This document shows, piece after piece, positions 1 to 8,445 of a DNA stretch of 64,000 bases. The notes under the pieces are model-generated. The model worked only from the letters and a program-made list of their open reading frames with translations. It had not been told where the DNA came from and made no database searches. Numbering within the stretch: the stretch's first letter is position 1; every line of letters starts with the position of its first letter. The DNA lies in assembly GCF_013114825.1 (NCBI RefSeq), contig NZ_JAAVLX010000009.1, positions 1-64,000 of the forward strand, written 5' to 3'. The position numbers and the translations under genes were made by a program. The DNA is from Bradyrhizobium australiense. Its GTDB lineage: Bacteria; Pseudomonadota; Alphaproteobacteria; Rhizobiales; Xanthobacteraceae.

Positions 1-252
1 TCGGTACTTTGGCTGGCGAGCACTTGGCTGGTTGAAGTCTCTGGCAGGGGAAGCTGCGTACGGCAAAACCGTGTGGTCCTGGCACCCGTGGCTGGTGTCA
101 AGCTGGCGGAGGCTTGCAGCACTCAACCGAGTCATGCGAGCCGCAATTCGTCAGTGATGGAGGCAAAAGAAATTCGTCTCCAGGGAGAGCCCGGCATAAG
201 CTGTCAAACCATTGCGCAGGGAATGCCGGGCTGCTCCGCCACAGCGTACTGG
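1..252. other. gene-free left edge, remnant-like repeat
   Basis: I see no intact gene. One frame from about position 51 reads like protein (GKTVWSWHPW, then SSWRR) but is cut by in-frame TGA and TAA codons around 150-200, so it is not translated as one product. I recognise this type of broken frame from dispersed remnants in Bradyrhizobium-like genomes, but this is memory, not a search. It runs directly into two palindromes. Confidence 0.4.
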
Positions 253-274
253 ATACCCCGCATTCGCGGGGTAT
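253..274. repeat. short palindrome ATACCCCG...CGGGGTAT
   Basis: An eight-base perfect stem with a six-base loop (CATTCG). It lies between the degenerate left-edge frame and a second palindrome, and looks like part of the same dispersed repeat family. No run of T follows, so a terminator role is unlikely. Confidence 0.6.
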
Positions 275-304
275 GACAATCGAGTGTTGCGTCGCAATCT
301 CCAC

Positions 305-358
305 GTCATTGCGAGCCATCCGGCGGCGCTTCGCGCCGACCGGGTGGCTCGCAATGAC
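305..358. repeat. dispersed palindrome, GTCATTGCGAGCCA type
   Basis: GTCATTGCGAGCCA at the left end is mirrored by TGGCTCGCAATGAC at the right end, with a GC-rich self-complementary centre. It sits 23 bp beyond the stop codon of the minus-strand glycosylase gene. A relative with the same GTCATTGCGAG terminus is at 18634-18718. Such palindromes are common between genes in Bradyrhizobium-like genomes. Confidence 0.75.
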
Positions 359-380
359 GGCTGAAAGAGAAACCGCATTG

Positions 381-986
381 TCAAAATGGTTTGCTCAAAA
401 ATCTCGACCCCTTCAATCCGTAGCGCCACGGCAGATTGACCGCTTTGGTGATGCCGATCCGCACGCCTGCGGCGACGTCGAGTCTGCCCACGCGCGCATG
501 CAGCACGATCGGCGGCTGATCGAGCGGCAGTTCGTTGTGTTTGATCGTGATCCCAAGCGCCTCGCAGAGCTTGCCCGGCCCCGAACACAACGCGCGCTCA
601 TCCTGCTGGCCGCGGCGGCGGCGCATCGCGGCAATACCGTGGGACGGTTGCAACGCGCGGATCAGCACGGCGCTGGCCGAACCTTCCTTTTCGCAGACGA
701 AATTGACGCACCAGTGGATACCATAGGAGCGGTAGACATAGGTAAAACCCGGCGGGCCGAACATCACGCGGTTGCGCGGTGTTGGCCCACGAAACGAATG
801 CGCGGCCGGGTCCAGATGGTGATAGGCCTCGACCTCGACGATGATGCCGCCGACGCCGTCGACCAAGAGCGTCGCCCCGATCAGGTCGGGCGCCACCTCG
901 TGCACGCTTCGGTCGAAAAACGAGCGTTTCAACTGCTTGCCGAGCCGGGGCGCGGCGGCGTCGGCGGGCTTAGGGTTTTGAGCCAT
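381..986 (-). CDS. 3-methyladenine DNA glycosylase (AAG/MPG family)
   Basis: Base-excision repair enzyme expected to remove alkylated purines such as 3-methyladenine from DNA. The 201-residue product matches the single-domain AAG fold in length. Seen: LIGATLL near residues 35-41, EVEAY at 51-55 with the likely catalytic Glu53, the DNA-contacting FTYVYRSYGIHWCVN stretch at 81-95, and the late GPGKLCEALGI motif near 136-146. I chose the internal ATG at 986, because the 26 extra upstream residues do not resemble the family. It is divergent from lipA. Active-site residues look intact. The family is certain; the exact alkylated-base preference is not readable. Confidence 0.93.
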   Translation of the reverse strand: MAQNPKPADAAAPRLGKQLKRSFFDRSVHEVAPDLIGATLLVDGVGGIIVEVEAYHHLDPAAHSFRGPTPRNRVMFGPPGFTYVYRSYGIHWCVNFVCEKEGSASAVLIRALQPSHGIAAMRRRRGQQDERALCSGPGKLCEALGITIKHNELPLDQPPIVLHARVGRLDVAAGVRIGITKAVNLPWRYGLKGSRFLSKPF

Positions 987-1142
987 TTTCAGGTGAGAAT
1001 CGTTTGCGAAACAGATGAAAACCGCCAACATCTTGCACGTTTCTGCTAGGTTCCGCGATGCCAAGTTGCGGCCTTCCGCAACTGGCTTGCAGCTATAGGC
1101 GAGACGGATTAGCTAAGTGTTCTCGCAATATCCGGACTGAAC

Positions 1143-2102
1143 ATGGTCGTTCTCGTCGATACCGTCTCCCTGAACCAGGTTCGCCCGCGTCACCCCGAAA
1201 AGGTGAACCGGCCGGATGCGCTGTCGCCGCCGAAGCCGGACTGGATCAGGGTGCGCGCGCCGAACACCCGCGGCTATGCCGACACGCGAAAGATCGTCAA
1301 GGAGAATGGCCTCGTCACGGTCTGCGAGGAGGCCGGTTGCCCGAACATCGGCGAGTGCTGGGACAAGAAGCACGCCACCTTTATGATCATGGGGGACACC
1401 TGCACCCGAGCCTGCGCCTTCTGCAACGTCAAGACCGGCATGCCGGGCGCGCTCGACGTCGCCGAGCCGGAACACGTCGCGGAGGCGACCTTCAAGCTCG
1501 GGCTGACGCACGTCGTGGTGACCTCGGTCGATCGCGACGATCTTGCCGACGGCGGCGCGGAGCATTTTGCGCAGACGATCCGTGCCATTCGCGCGCGCTG
1601 CCCGACCACAACGATCGAAATCCTCACCCCCGACTTCCTGCGCAAGGAAGGCGCGCTGGAGGTGGTCGTGGCGGCCAAGCCGGACGTGTTCAACCACAAT
1701 CTCGAAACCGTGCCGGCGCGGTATCTCACCGTGCGCCCGGGCGCGCGCTACTTCCATTCGATCCGGCTGCTGCAGCGGGTCAAGGAGATCGATCCCACAA
1801 TCTTCACCAAATCGGGCATCATGGTTGGCCTGGGCGAGGAGCGCCACGAGGTGCTGCAGGTGATGGACGATCTGCGCTCCGCGGACGTCGATTTCCTGAC
1901 CATCGGGCAATATCTGCAGCCGACGCGCAAGCACCACGCTGTGATACGCTACGTGACGCCGGACGAATTCGCGGGCTACGAGAAGGTCGCCTACACCAAG
2001 GGTTTTCTGATGGTGTCGGCGACCCCGCTGACCCGCTCGTCGCACCATGCGGGTGAGGATTTTGCCAAGCTGCAAGCGGCGCGGGCTGCGCGACACGGGT
2101 GA
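1143..2102 (+). CDS. lipA: lipoyl synthase
   Basis: Radical-SAM enzyme that inserts two sulfur atoms into octanoyl groups on lipoyl domains of 2-oxoacid dehydrogenases and GcvH. Both iron-sulfur sites are visible: the auxiliary cluster cysteines C61, C66 and C72, and the SAM-cluster motif C87xxxC91xxC94. The RSSHHAGE stretch near the C-terminus carries the conserved serine region. At 319 residues it is full length. No strong ribosome site precedes the ATG, but the N-terminus fits the family. The next gene starts 9 bp later, so the two probably share a transcript. Confidence 0.97.
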   Translation: MVVLVDTVSLNQVRPRHPEKVNRPDALSPPKPDWIRVRAPNTRGYADTRKIVKENGLVTVCEEAGCPNIGECWDKKHATFMIMGDTCTRACAFCNVKTGMPGALDVAEPEHVAEATFKLGLTHVVVTSVDRDDLADGGAEHFAQTIRAIRARCPTTTIEILTPDFLRKEGALEVVVAAKPDVFNHNLETVPARYLTVRPGARYFHSIRLLQRVKEIDPTIFTKSGIMVGLGEERHEVLQVMDDLRSADVDFLTIGQYLQPTRKHHAVIRYVTPDEFAGYEKVAYTKGFLMVSATPLTRSSHHAGEDFAKLQAARAARHG

Positions 2103-2111
2103 GCGCGTCCA

Positions 2112-2594
2112 ATGCCTCAGTTTTCCAGCAAGCGCCGGGTTCATCATACCGCGCCGCAAATGTTCGATCTGGTCGCCGATGTCGAGCGCTATCCGGAATT
2201 CGTGCCGCTGTGCCAATCGCTGCGGATCCGCCAGCGCACGCAGAAAGCTGACGGCACCGAAGTCGTCGTCGCGGACATGACGGTGTCATTCAAGCTGGTG
2301 CGGGAATCTTTCACCAGCCGGGTGACGCTGGACCGGCCAAACCTGAAGATCATGGTCGAGTATCTGAAGGGCCCGTTCAGCAATCTGGAAAACCGCTGGA
2401 CGTTCGAGCCGAAATCCGAAACCGACTGCGATGTCGGATTCTTCCTCTCCTATGAATTCAAGAGCCGGATGCTGGCGATGCTGATGGGGACGATGTTCGA
2501 TACCGCGTTCCAGCGCTTTGCCGCCGCATTCGAAAAGCGGGCTGACGCGATTTACGGGAAGAGTGGCAGCACAGGCCCCGTCAGGATTGGCTGA
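2112..2594 (+). CDS. RatA/COQ10-like START-domain protein
   Basis: A 160-residue protein of the SRPBCC/START superfamily, resembling the coenzyme Q-binding COQ10 and RatA group. The N-terminal pattern (RVHHTAPQMFDLVADVERYPEFVPLC) is typical, and the fold covers nearly the whole protein. COQ10 relatives bind ubiquinone and support respiration; RatA in E. coli is reported to block ribosome subunit joining, and the sequence alone does not separate these roles. It lies 9 bp after lipA. A role in respiratory quinone handling is my preferred inference. Confidence 0.85.
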   Translation: MPQFSSKRRVHHTAPQMFDLVADVERYPEFVPLCQSLRIRQRTQKADGTEVVVADMTVSFKLVRESFTSRVTLDRPNLKIMVEYLKGPFSNLENRWTFEPKSETDCDVGFFLSYEFKSRMLAMLMGTMFDTAFQRFAAAFEKRADAIYGKSGSTGPVRIG

Positions 2595-2661
2595 CGCAAG
2601 CTCGATCGGCCGGGCGTCCGCGCAAACCAAGAAATCTTCAAACAATGATGGAAGGCCGGAG

Positions 2662-3585
2662 ATGACGACATTCGAACGCGTTGGCTTTATCGGCCTCGGT
2701 GGAATGGGACGTGGCTTGGTCAAGAACCTCGTCGCCAAGGGCGTGGCGGTGACCGCCTATGATCTCAACCCGGCGGCGGTGGCCGTTGCCAAATCGTTTG
2801 GCGCGACGGGAGCCGGCAGTCTCCAGGAGATTCGCAACAACTGCCGCATCGTGATGATTTGCGTCAACGAGGCCGAGGACGTCGTGGCGCTGCTCACGTC
2901 TGAGGACGGGCTGCTCGCCGGTCCGGCGCCGGGATTCGTCATCGTGGATCACACCACCGGCAGCCCGCAAATGGTCGCCAAGCTCGACCGCATGGTGCGA
3001 GGGGCCGGCGGTCGCTACGTGGAAGCGCCGATGACGCGAACCCCGAAACACGCCGACGCCGGCAAGGTCAACGTGCTGTTCGGCGGCGAGCGCGACCTTC
3101 TCGACGACCTCAGGCCCTATTTTGAGCTCTATGCCGAAAACATCTTCCATATCGGTCCGCTGGGGCACGCCATCCGCCTGAAGCTCATCCACAACTACAT
3201 CGCCTTCGCCAATGTGGCGGCGTGGTGCGAGGGGTTTGCGCTCGCGGCGAAGGAGGGGCTCGATCTCTCGCAACTCATCGGCATCATCTCGGCCGCCGGG
3301 GCCAAGAGCGGCATGCTCGATCTCTACGGCCAGGCTACGCTTGATGGCGACTTCACGCCGCTGATGTCGCTGGCGAACGCCCGCAAGGATATCCGCTATT
3401 ACGCGCGCTGGCTGGAGGAAGCAGGCCTGCCAGGATTCATGGCGGAAGCGGTGCACCAGACCTATCGGCAGGCGGCACTGTTGGGGCACGACGGCGAGTC
3501 CTGCACCGCCGTCATCAAGGCCTACGAGGCTGTGACCGGCGTGGACGCGCGCGTGGGGCCAAAGGACCAACAACAGGGAAAATGA
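2662..3585 (+). CDS. 3-hydroxyisobutyrate dehydrogenase-like oxidoreductase
   Basis: NAD(P)-dependent beta-hydroxyacid dehydrogenase of 307 residues. The Rossmann motif GLGGMG is at 11-16, the DHTTGSP substrate-loop segment at 97-103, and the lysine expected for catalysis is probably K174 in RLKLIHNY. The ATG at 2662 follows GGCCGGAG, a usable ribosome site; a longer frame reaching back into the preceding gene is not needed. Possible substrates include 3-hydroxyisobutyrate, tartronate semialdehyde and succinic semialdehyde. It is followed 102 bp later by a thiamine-diphosphate enzyme, which suggests a small carbon-acid pathway, but the substrate is not readable. Confidence 0.88.
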   Translation: MTTFERVGFIGLGGMGRGLVKNLVAKGVAVTAYDLNPAAVAVAKSFGATGAGSLQEIRNNCRIVMICVNEAEDVVALLTSEDGLLAGPAPGFVIVDHTTGSPQMVAKLDRMVRGAGGRYVEAPMTRTPKHADAGKVNVLFGGERDLLDDLRPYFELYAENIFHIGPLGHAIRLKLIHNYIAFANVAAWCEGFALAAKEGLDLSQLIGIISAAGAKSGMLDLYGQATLDGDFTPLMSLANARKDIRYYARWLEEAGLPGFMAEAVHQTYRQAALLGHDGESCTAVIKAYEAVTGVDARVGPKDQQQGK

Positions 3586-3687
3586 CCAGCGGCATATCTG
3601 AATTCGCAAGAAAACCGGTTGCTGGCGCCAGCGCCATTCTTTAAGCCGGTCCCAAATCCGTAATGCCGAAACGGAAGGACAAGGGCG

Positions 3688-5361
3688 ATGGACGCAAATC
3701 TTCGAACCGGTGGCCATATTCTCATCGAGCAACTGGCCTTGCACGGCGCTGACACCGTGTTCGGCGTGCCCGGCGAGAGTTTCCTGGCCGCCCTCGACGG
3801 CATGTACCAGAGCCAGCGCGTGCGGTTCATCAACGCGCGGCACGAGGGGGGCGCGGCCATGATGGCGGACGCCTATGGCAAGCTGACGGGACGGCCCGGC
3901 ATCGTGTTCGCCACCCGTGGCCCTGGCGCCACCAACGCTTCCTCCGGCGTCCATGTCGCGTTCCAGGACTCGACGCCGCTGATCCTGCTGCTGGGTCAGG
4001 TCGGGCGCGACATGATGGAGCGCGAAGCGTTCCAGGAGATCGATTATCGCCAGATGTTCGGGCCGATGGCGAAATGGGTCGCCCAGATCGACGATGCGCG
4101 GCGGATTCCCGAGTTCATTTCGCGCGCCTTTTTCACCGCCACTTCGGGCCGGCCTGGTCCGGTCGTGCTGGCGTTGCCCGAGGACATGCTCACCGACACC
4201 GCCGAGGTGCCGGATGCGCCGCCCTACAATCCCATTCCGGTCGCGCCTGACGACGGCGCCTTGCGGCAATTCCATGCGCTGCTGTCGGAGGCGAAGAAGC
4301 CGTTCCTGATCGTCGGCGGCGGCGGATGGAGCGATCAGGCCCGCCGCGATCTCGAGGCGTTTGCCGCCGCGCATGAGGTTCCGGTCGGCGTCTCGTTCCG
4401 ATGCCAGGACTATTTCGACAATCTGCATCCAGCCTATGGCGGCCATGTCGGCATCGGTCTCGACGCAAAAATCGCCGACCGGATCCGCACCAGCGATCTG
4501 GTGATCGCGCTTGGCGCGAGGCTGGGGGAGGCCACCACATCCGGCTACACCCTGTTCGATATTCCGAAGCCGAAGCAGCCGCTGGTTCATATCTATCCTG
4601 ATCCGGAAGAGATCGGAAGCGTCTATTCGCCGACGCTCGGCGTGGTCGCGAGCAGCGCCGCCTTTGCGGCCGCGATCAAGCGGCTGGAGCCGAAGCACCA
4701 GTCGCGCGCCGACTACGTCAACGCGGCGCACGCCGACTATGTCGCCTTCACCGAGCCGACCCGATCGCCCGGCGACGTCCAACTCGCACAGATCGTGCGC
4801 GGTTTGAGCGATCGCTTGCCGCATGACACCATCATCTGCAATGGCGCCGGCAACTATGCCGTCTGGGTGCACCGCTTCTGGCGCTATCGGCAGTATCGCA
4901 CCGAACTCGCGCCGACCTCGGGTTCGATGGGCTATGGCTTGCCCGCAGCCGTTGCCGCCAAGCTGCAGCATCCCGAGCGCACGGTCATTGCGTTTGCCGG
5001 CGACGGCTGCTTCCAGATGACCGGGCTGGAATTCATGACCGCCGTCGAAAATCGGCTGCCGCTGATTGTGATCGTCTGCAACAACGGCATGTACGGCACG
5101 ATCCGGATGCATCAGGAACGGACCTATCCCGGCCGCGTCTCCGGCACCGATCTGGCCAATCCGGACTTTGTTGCTTTGGCCCGCGCCTGCGGCGGCTTTG
5201 GCGCGCGCGTCGAGCGCACCGAAGATTTCGCGCGCGCGTTCGACGAAGCAGTGGCAAGCGGACTTTCGGCCATCATCGAGCTTTCGATCAGCCCGGAAGC
5301 GTTGACGCCAACAAGTTCGCTGAGCGAGACACGCGCCAAGGCCATGGCCGCGCTGGCCTGA
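3688..5361 (+). CDS. thiamine diphosphate-dependent enzyme, acetolactate synthase-like
   Basis: A 557-residue member of the acetolactate synthase/benzoylformate decarboxylase superfamily. It has the three expected parts: an N-terminal pyrimidine-binding domain with the cofactor-activating Glu53 in RHEGGAA, a central FAD-like domain, and a C-terminal diphosphate domain starting the GDG...NN motif near residue 437 and closing near 463. No regulatory-subunit gene is next to it, so it is probably not the housekeeping IlvB; a catabolic decarboxylase or ligase is possible. An AAGGACAAGGGCG ribosome site precedes the ATG. Confidence 0.9.
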   Translation: MDANLRTGGHILIEQLALHGADTVFGVPGESFLAALDGMYQSQRVRFINARHEGGAAMMADAYGKLTGRPGIVFATRGPGATNASSGVHVAFQDSTPLILLLGQVGRDMMEREAFQEIDYRQMFGPMAKWVAQIDDARRIPEFISRAFFTATSGRPGPVVLALPEDMLTDTAEVPDAPPYNPIPVAPDDGALRQFHALLSEAKKPFLIVGGGGWSDQARRDLEAFAAAHEVPVGVSFRCQDYFDNLHPAYGGHVGIGLDAKIADRIRTSDLVIALGARLGEATTSGYTLFDIPKPKQPLVHIYPDPEEIGSVYSPTLGVVASSAAFAAAIKRLEPKHQSRADYVNAAHADYVAFTEPTRSPGDVQLAQIVRGLSDRLPHDTIICNGAGNYAVWVHRFWRYRQYRTELAPTSGSMGYGLPAAVAAKLQHPERTVIAFAGDGCFQMTGLEFMTAVENRLPLIVIVCNNGMYGTIRMHQERTYPGRVSGTDLANPDFVALARACGGFGARVERTEDFARAFDEAVASGLSAIIELSISPEALTPTSSLSETRAKAMAALA

Positions 5362-5374
5362 TCTGCTCGACTGG

Positions 5375-5977
5375 TTAGCTCCGCGGCGGTCGGCGCCGCT
5401 TGACGGCGCTCCGGCGCGGGCTGCGTGCCACCCGCGGCCGTAACCGGCTCACGACTTCCCGGCGGGGCTTGACCGGCGGCTGCGGTCCGCGCGCCAGTTC
5501 CATCAGCATGCGCAGCGCTTCCACTACCGAGCGCTGGCGCACGGTGCTGCGGCCAATGGCGCCAAAACGGAATTCGCGGTGCAGGATCTTGCCGTCGCGC
5601 GAGGCTACCGCGAAATGCACGAGGCCGACCGGCTTGCCCGGCGTGGCTCCGCCCGGACCCGCAATGCCGGTGATGGATACCGCGAGATCGACGCCGGCTT
5701 TTTCCAGCGCGCCGACTGCCATTGCGGTCGCAGTTTCCTTACTGACTGCACCGAAGGTTGTCAGTGTTGAGGCTTTGACGCCGAGCATCGCGCGCTTGGC
5801 TTCGTTGGAATAGGTGACGAAACCGCGGTCGATCACGTCTGACGAGCCAGGAATGTCGGTCAGCGCGCCGGCGACCAGCCCTCCCGTGCAGGACTCTGCC
5901 GTGGCGATCGTCAGCTTGCGCATCCGGCACAAATCGAGCAGCGAGCGGGCGAGGGCGCGGGCGTCGCTGCCGCTCAT
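5375..5977 (-). CDS. pncC: nicotinamide-nucleotide amidase (CinA C-terminal domain)
   Basis: A 200-residue stand-alone CinA C-terminal domain. The family deamidates nicotinamide mononucleotide to the acid, recycling NAD breakdown product. Seen: TIATAESCTGGLVAGALT near residues 22-39 with the family's serine/cysteine region, then VTYSNEAKR and SITGIAGPGG. The start at 5977 is one base beyond the stop codon of ispDF (5979-5981 on the plus strand), so the genes are almost fused and surely co-transcribed. The last 35 residues are a proline/arginine-rich basic tail that is not part of the domain; its function is unknown. Confidence 0.92.
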   Translation of the reverse strand: MSGSDARALARSLLDLCRMRKLTIATAESCTGGLVAGALTDIPGSSDVIDRGFVTYSNEAKRAMLGVKASTLTTFGAVSKETATAMAVGALEKAGVDLAVSITGIAGPGGATPGKPVGLVHFAVASRDGKILHREFRFGAIGRSTVRQRSVVEALRMLMELARGPQPPVKPRREVVSRLRPRVARSPRRSAVKRRRPPRS

Positions 5978-5978
5978 C

Positions 5979-7160
5979 CTACTCGCTCCAGGGCAGGCGG
6001 ATGGTGGCGCTCGCGGTGGCGGCGATGCCTTCCTCGCGGCCGGTAAAGCCGAGCCGTTCGCTGGTGGTCGCCTTGACGGCAACGCGCGAGATGTTGAGCC
6101 CGGCAATCTCGGCGATTCGTGCGCGCATCACATCGCGCAGCGGCCCGATCTTGGGGCGCTCGCAGATCATCGTGACTTCGAGATTGGCGATTCGGCCGCC
6201 GCGCGCGGCGACGCGATCGACGGCATATTTGAGGAACTTGTCGGAGGCGGCGCCCTTCCACTGCGGATCGGTCGGCGGAAAGTGCGAACCGATATCGCCG
6301 TCGGCCAGCGCGCCGAGGATGGCGTCGACCAGGGCATGCAGGCCGACATCGCCGTCGGAATGAGCGAGAAAGCCGCGGGTGTGCGGCACGCGCACGCCGC
6401 AGAGCATCAGATGATCGCCGTCGCCGAAGGCGTGTACGTCGTAGCCGGTGCCGGTCCTGATATCGCCGAGCTGGGCGGCGAGGCGGGCTTCTTCACGAAT
6501 GAAATCTTCAGGCGTCGTCAGTTTCATGTTTGCAGGATCGCCTTCAAAGGTCGCCACCGTCAATCCCGCCCATTCCGCGAGCGCCGCATCATCGGTGAAA
6601 TCGCTGCGGCCGTCGCGCGCGGCGCGGCGATGGGCATCGAGAATGACATCGAAGCGAAACGCTTGCGGCGTTTGCGCGATTCGCAACCATGCGCGTTCGG
6701 GCGTCGCCTCGACGTGACCGGCATCACCGACCTGCTTGATCGTATCGGTGACGGGAACTGTCGGAACAGCGGCGCCCGTCCGACCCGCAGCATCGATCGC
6801 GCGCGAAATCACCGCGGATGTCACGAACGGCCGCGCGGCATCGTGGATCAAGACGATGTCGGGCTTCTCCGCAGCCAGGGCCTCGAGTCCGGCATGCACC
6901 GAGGCCTGACGTGTCGCGCCGCCATTCGTGGGCGGCTTGTGGCGTAGTCCCGCTACGGCCTCGTTGAAGATGGCGGCGTCATCGGGATTCACCACAGGTT
7001 GCACGGCGAAGATGTCTGGATGCCGGCAGAACGCTTGCATGGCGCGGAAGATCACCGTCTGCCCACCAATCTCGCGATATTGCTTGGGTCCCCCGGCGCC
7101 GGCGCGAAGCCCGCGTCCGGCTGCGACGAGAATGGCTGCGGTACGCTCAGGTCTGGGCAT
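5979..7160 (-). CDS. ispDF: bifunctional IspD/IspF isoprenoid synthase
   Basis: Catalyses two steps of the MEP isoprenoid pathway: CTP-dependent cytidylation of methylerythritol phosphate (IspD, about residues 1-230) and closure to the cyclodiphosphate (IspF, about 235-393). The IspD part has VAAGRGLRAGAGGPKQY at 12-28 and IHDAARPF at 105-112. The IspF part opens with TGTGYDVHAF, with metal ligands D241 and H243, and LAHSDGDVGLHA after it. The fusion is usual in alphaproteobacteria. It is divergent from dusB. Confidence 0.97.
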   Translation of the reverse strand: MPRPERTAAILVAAGRGLRAGAGGPKQYREIGGQTVIFRAMQAFCRHPDIFAVQPVVNPDDAAIFNEAVAGLRHKPPTNGGATRQASVHAGLEALAAEKPDIVLIHDAARPFVTSAVISRAIDAAGRTGAAVPTVPVTDTIKQVGDAGHVEATPERAWLRIAQTPQAFRFDVILDAHRRAARDGRSDFTDDAALAEWAGLTVATFEGDPANMKLTTPEDFIREEARLAAQLGDIRTGTGYDVHAFGDGDHLMLCGVRVPHTRGFLAHSDGDVGLHALVDAILGALADGDIGSHFPPTDPQWKGAASDKFLKYAVDRVAARGGRIANLEVTMICERPKIGPLRDVMRARIAEIAGLNISRVAVKATTSERLGFTGREEGIAATASATIRLPWSE

Positions 7161-7334
7161 CTGGACTCAAATACGAACGAATCAGGGGTTGGTGAGGGGG
7201 CGGGTGTGCTGGCGCACAGCCCTTACCACGCCGAATAGCGAAAACAGAGCGATTCCCGCTCGCTGGGGAAAAGCGGTTTTTGTTGCAGTGCACTTGCGCA
7301 AATGATAGATCTGTCTAAAGTGTAGGCAAGAAGC

Positions 7335-7363
7335 TTGACTGCCCAAGATTTGTGCTCACAATA
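7335..7363 (+). promoter_or_regulatory. candidate sigma-70 promoter for dusB-ntrBC
   Basis: TTGACT at 7335-7340 and ACAATA at 7358-7363 are separated by exactly 17 bp, and lie about 48 bp before the GTG start of dusB. This is a good match to a housekeeping promoter and would serve the dusB-ntrB-ntrC transcript. It is a pattern match only. Confidence 0.5.
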
Positions 7364-7410
7364 TGCGTCGACGGTTGCAATGACGCCGCCGCCCTAACCA
7401 TGAGAACGCC

Positions 7411-8445
7411 GTGACCGGCCCGGAAAGTTCGCGCTCTAAGCCATTGAAAATAGGCGAGATTGCTGTCGCCAACCGGGTCCTTCTGGCGCCGATGTCCGGC
7501 GTCACCGATGCCCCCTTTCGACGCCTTGCCGCCACCCTCGGCGCCGGACTGGTCGTCTCCGAGATGACCGCCAGTGACGAACTCGTGCACGGCAGGCCGA
7601 TGTCGATTCTGCGCTGCGAGACGGCGGGTGTCGGACCGCACGTCGTGCAACTCGCGGGCTGCGAGGCGCACTGGATGGCGGAGGGGGCAAGGATCGCGGA
7701 AGCCGCCGGCGCCGACATCATCGATATCAACATGGGCTGTCCGGCGCGCCACGTTACCGGCGGCCAATCCGGCTCGGCGCTGATGCGCGATCTCGATCAT
7801 GCGCTCAAGCTGATCGAAGCCACCATCGCGGCGGTCAAGGTGCCGGTGACGCTGAAGATGCGACTCGGCTGGGACGATCGCTCGCTCAACGCCCACGAAC
7901 TCGCGCGCCGTGCGCAAGCAGCCGGCGTTCAGATGATTACCGTCCACGGGCGCACGCGCAGTCAATTCTACAAGGGCGTAGCCGATTGGGCCGCCGTACG
8001 CGCTGTCAAGGATGCGATCTCCGTGCCACTCGTCGTCAATGGCGATATTACCTCGTTCGAGAAGGCGGTCCGCGCACTGGAAGTATCGGGGGCGGACGCT
8101 GTCATGATCGGACGCGGTGCGCAGGGTCAGCCCTGGCTGCCGGGGCAGATAGGCCGACGGCTTGAAACCGGACAGGCTGAGACCGCGCCGTCGCTGGCCG
8201 AACAACTGGCGCATGTGCGCGCACTCTATGATGAAGTCTGCAGCCATTACGGGCTGCGCATCGGGCTCAAGCACGCACGCAAGCACCTCGGCTGGGCCCT
8301 TGAGATCGCAGCGCAGTGCAGCCGCGCGCCGGCGGAGACATTGAAGGGCTGGCGGCAAAAGATTCTGACGTCCGAGGATCCGCACCGCGTGCACCGGTCG
8401 CTGCAGGACGCGTTTGACGATTTCGCATGGAGTGCTGCTGCATGA
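7411..8445 (+). CDS. dusB: tRNA-dihydrouridine synthase B (NifR3)
   Basis: Flavoenzyme that reduces uridines in the D-loop of tRNAs. The 344-residue product has LAPMSGVTDAPFR at 25-37, the catalytic C110 in INMGCPARHVTGG, and the later HGRTRSQFYKG phosphate/substrate loop. The start is a GTG at 7411. The next gene, ntrB, starts inside its last codons, a translationally coupled arrangement known as nifR3-ntrB-ntrC in many alphaproteobacteria. Confidence 0.96.
   Translation: MTGPESSRSKPLKIGEIAVANRVLLAPMSGVTDAPFRRLAATLGAGLVVSEMTASDELVHGRPMSILRCETAGVGPHVVQLAGCEAHWMAEGARIAEAAGADIIDINMGCPARHVTGGQSGSALMRDLDHALKLIEATIAAVKVPVTLKMRLGWDDRSLNAHELARRAQAAGVQMITVHGRTRSQFYKGVADWAAVRAVKDAISVPLVVNGDITSFEKAVRALEVSGADAVMIGRGAQGQPWLPGQIGRRLETGQAETAPSLAEQLAHVRALYDEVCSHYGLRIGLKHARKHLGWALEIAAQCSRAPAETLKGWRQKILTSEDPHRVHRSLQDAFDDFAWSAAA

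Noticed and set aside
114..1049. 311-residue plus-strand frame over the glycosylase gene
   Set aside because: Antisense to an intact AAG-family gene, and its first part lies in repeats.
2638..5112. 824-residue open frame on the minus strand
   Set aside because: It is antisense to the dehydrogenase and the thiamine-diphosphate enzyme, has an Arg/His/Gly-rich composition typical of antisense GC-rich frames, and no recognisable domain.
5814..6947. 377-residue plus-strand frame
   Set aside because: Antisense to ispDF, whose motifs are complete.
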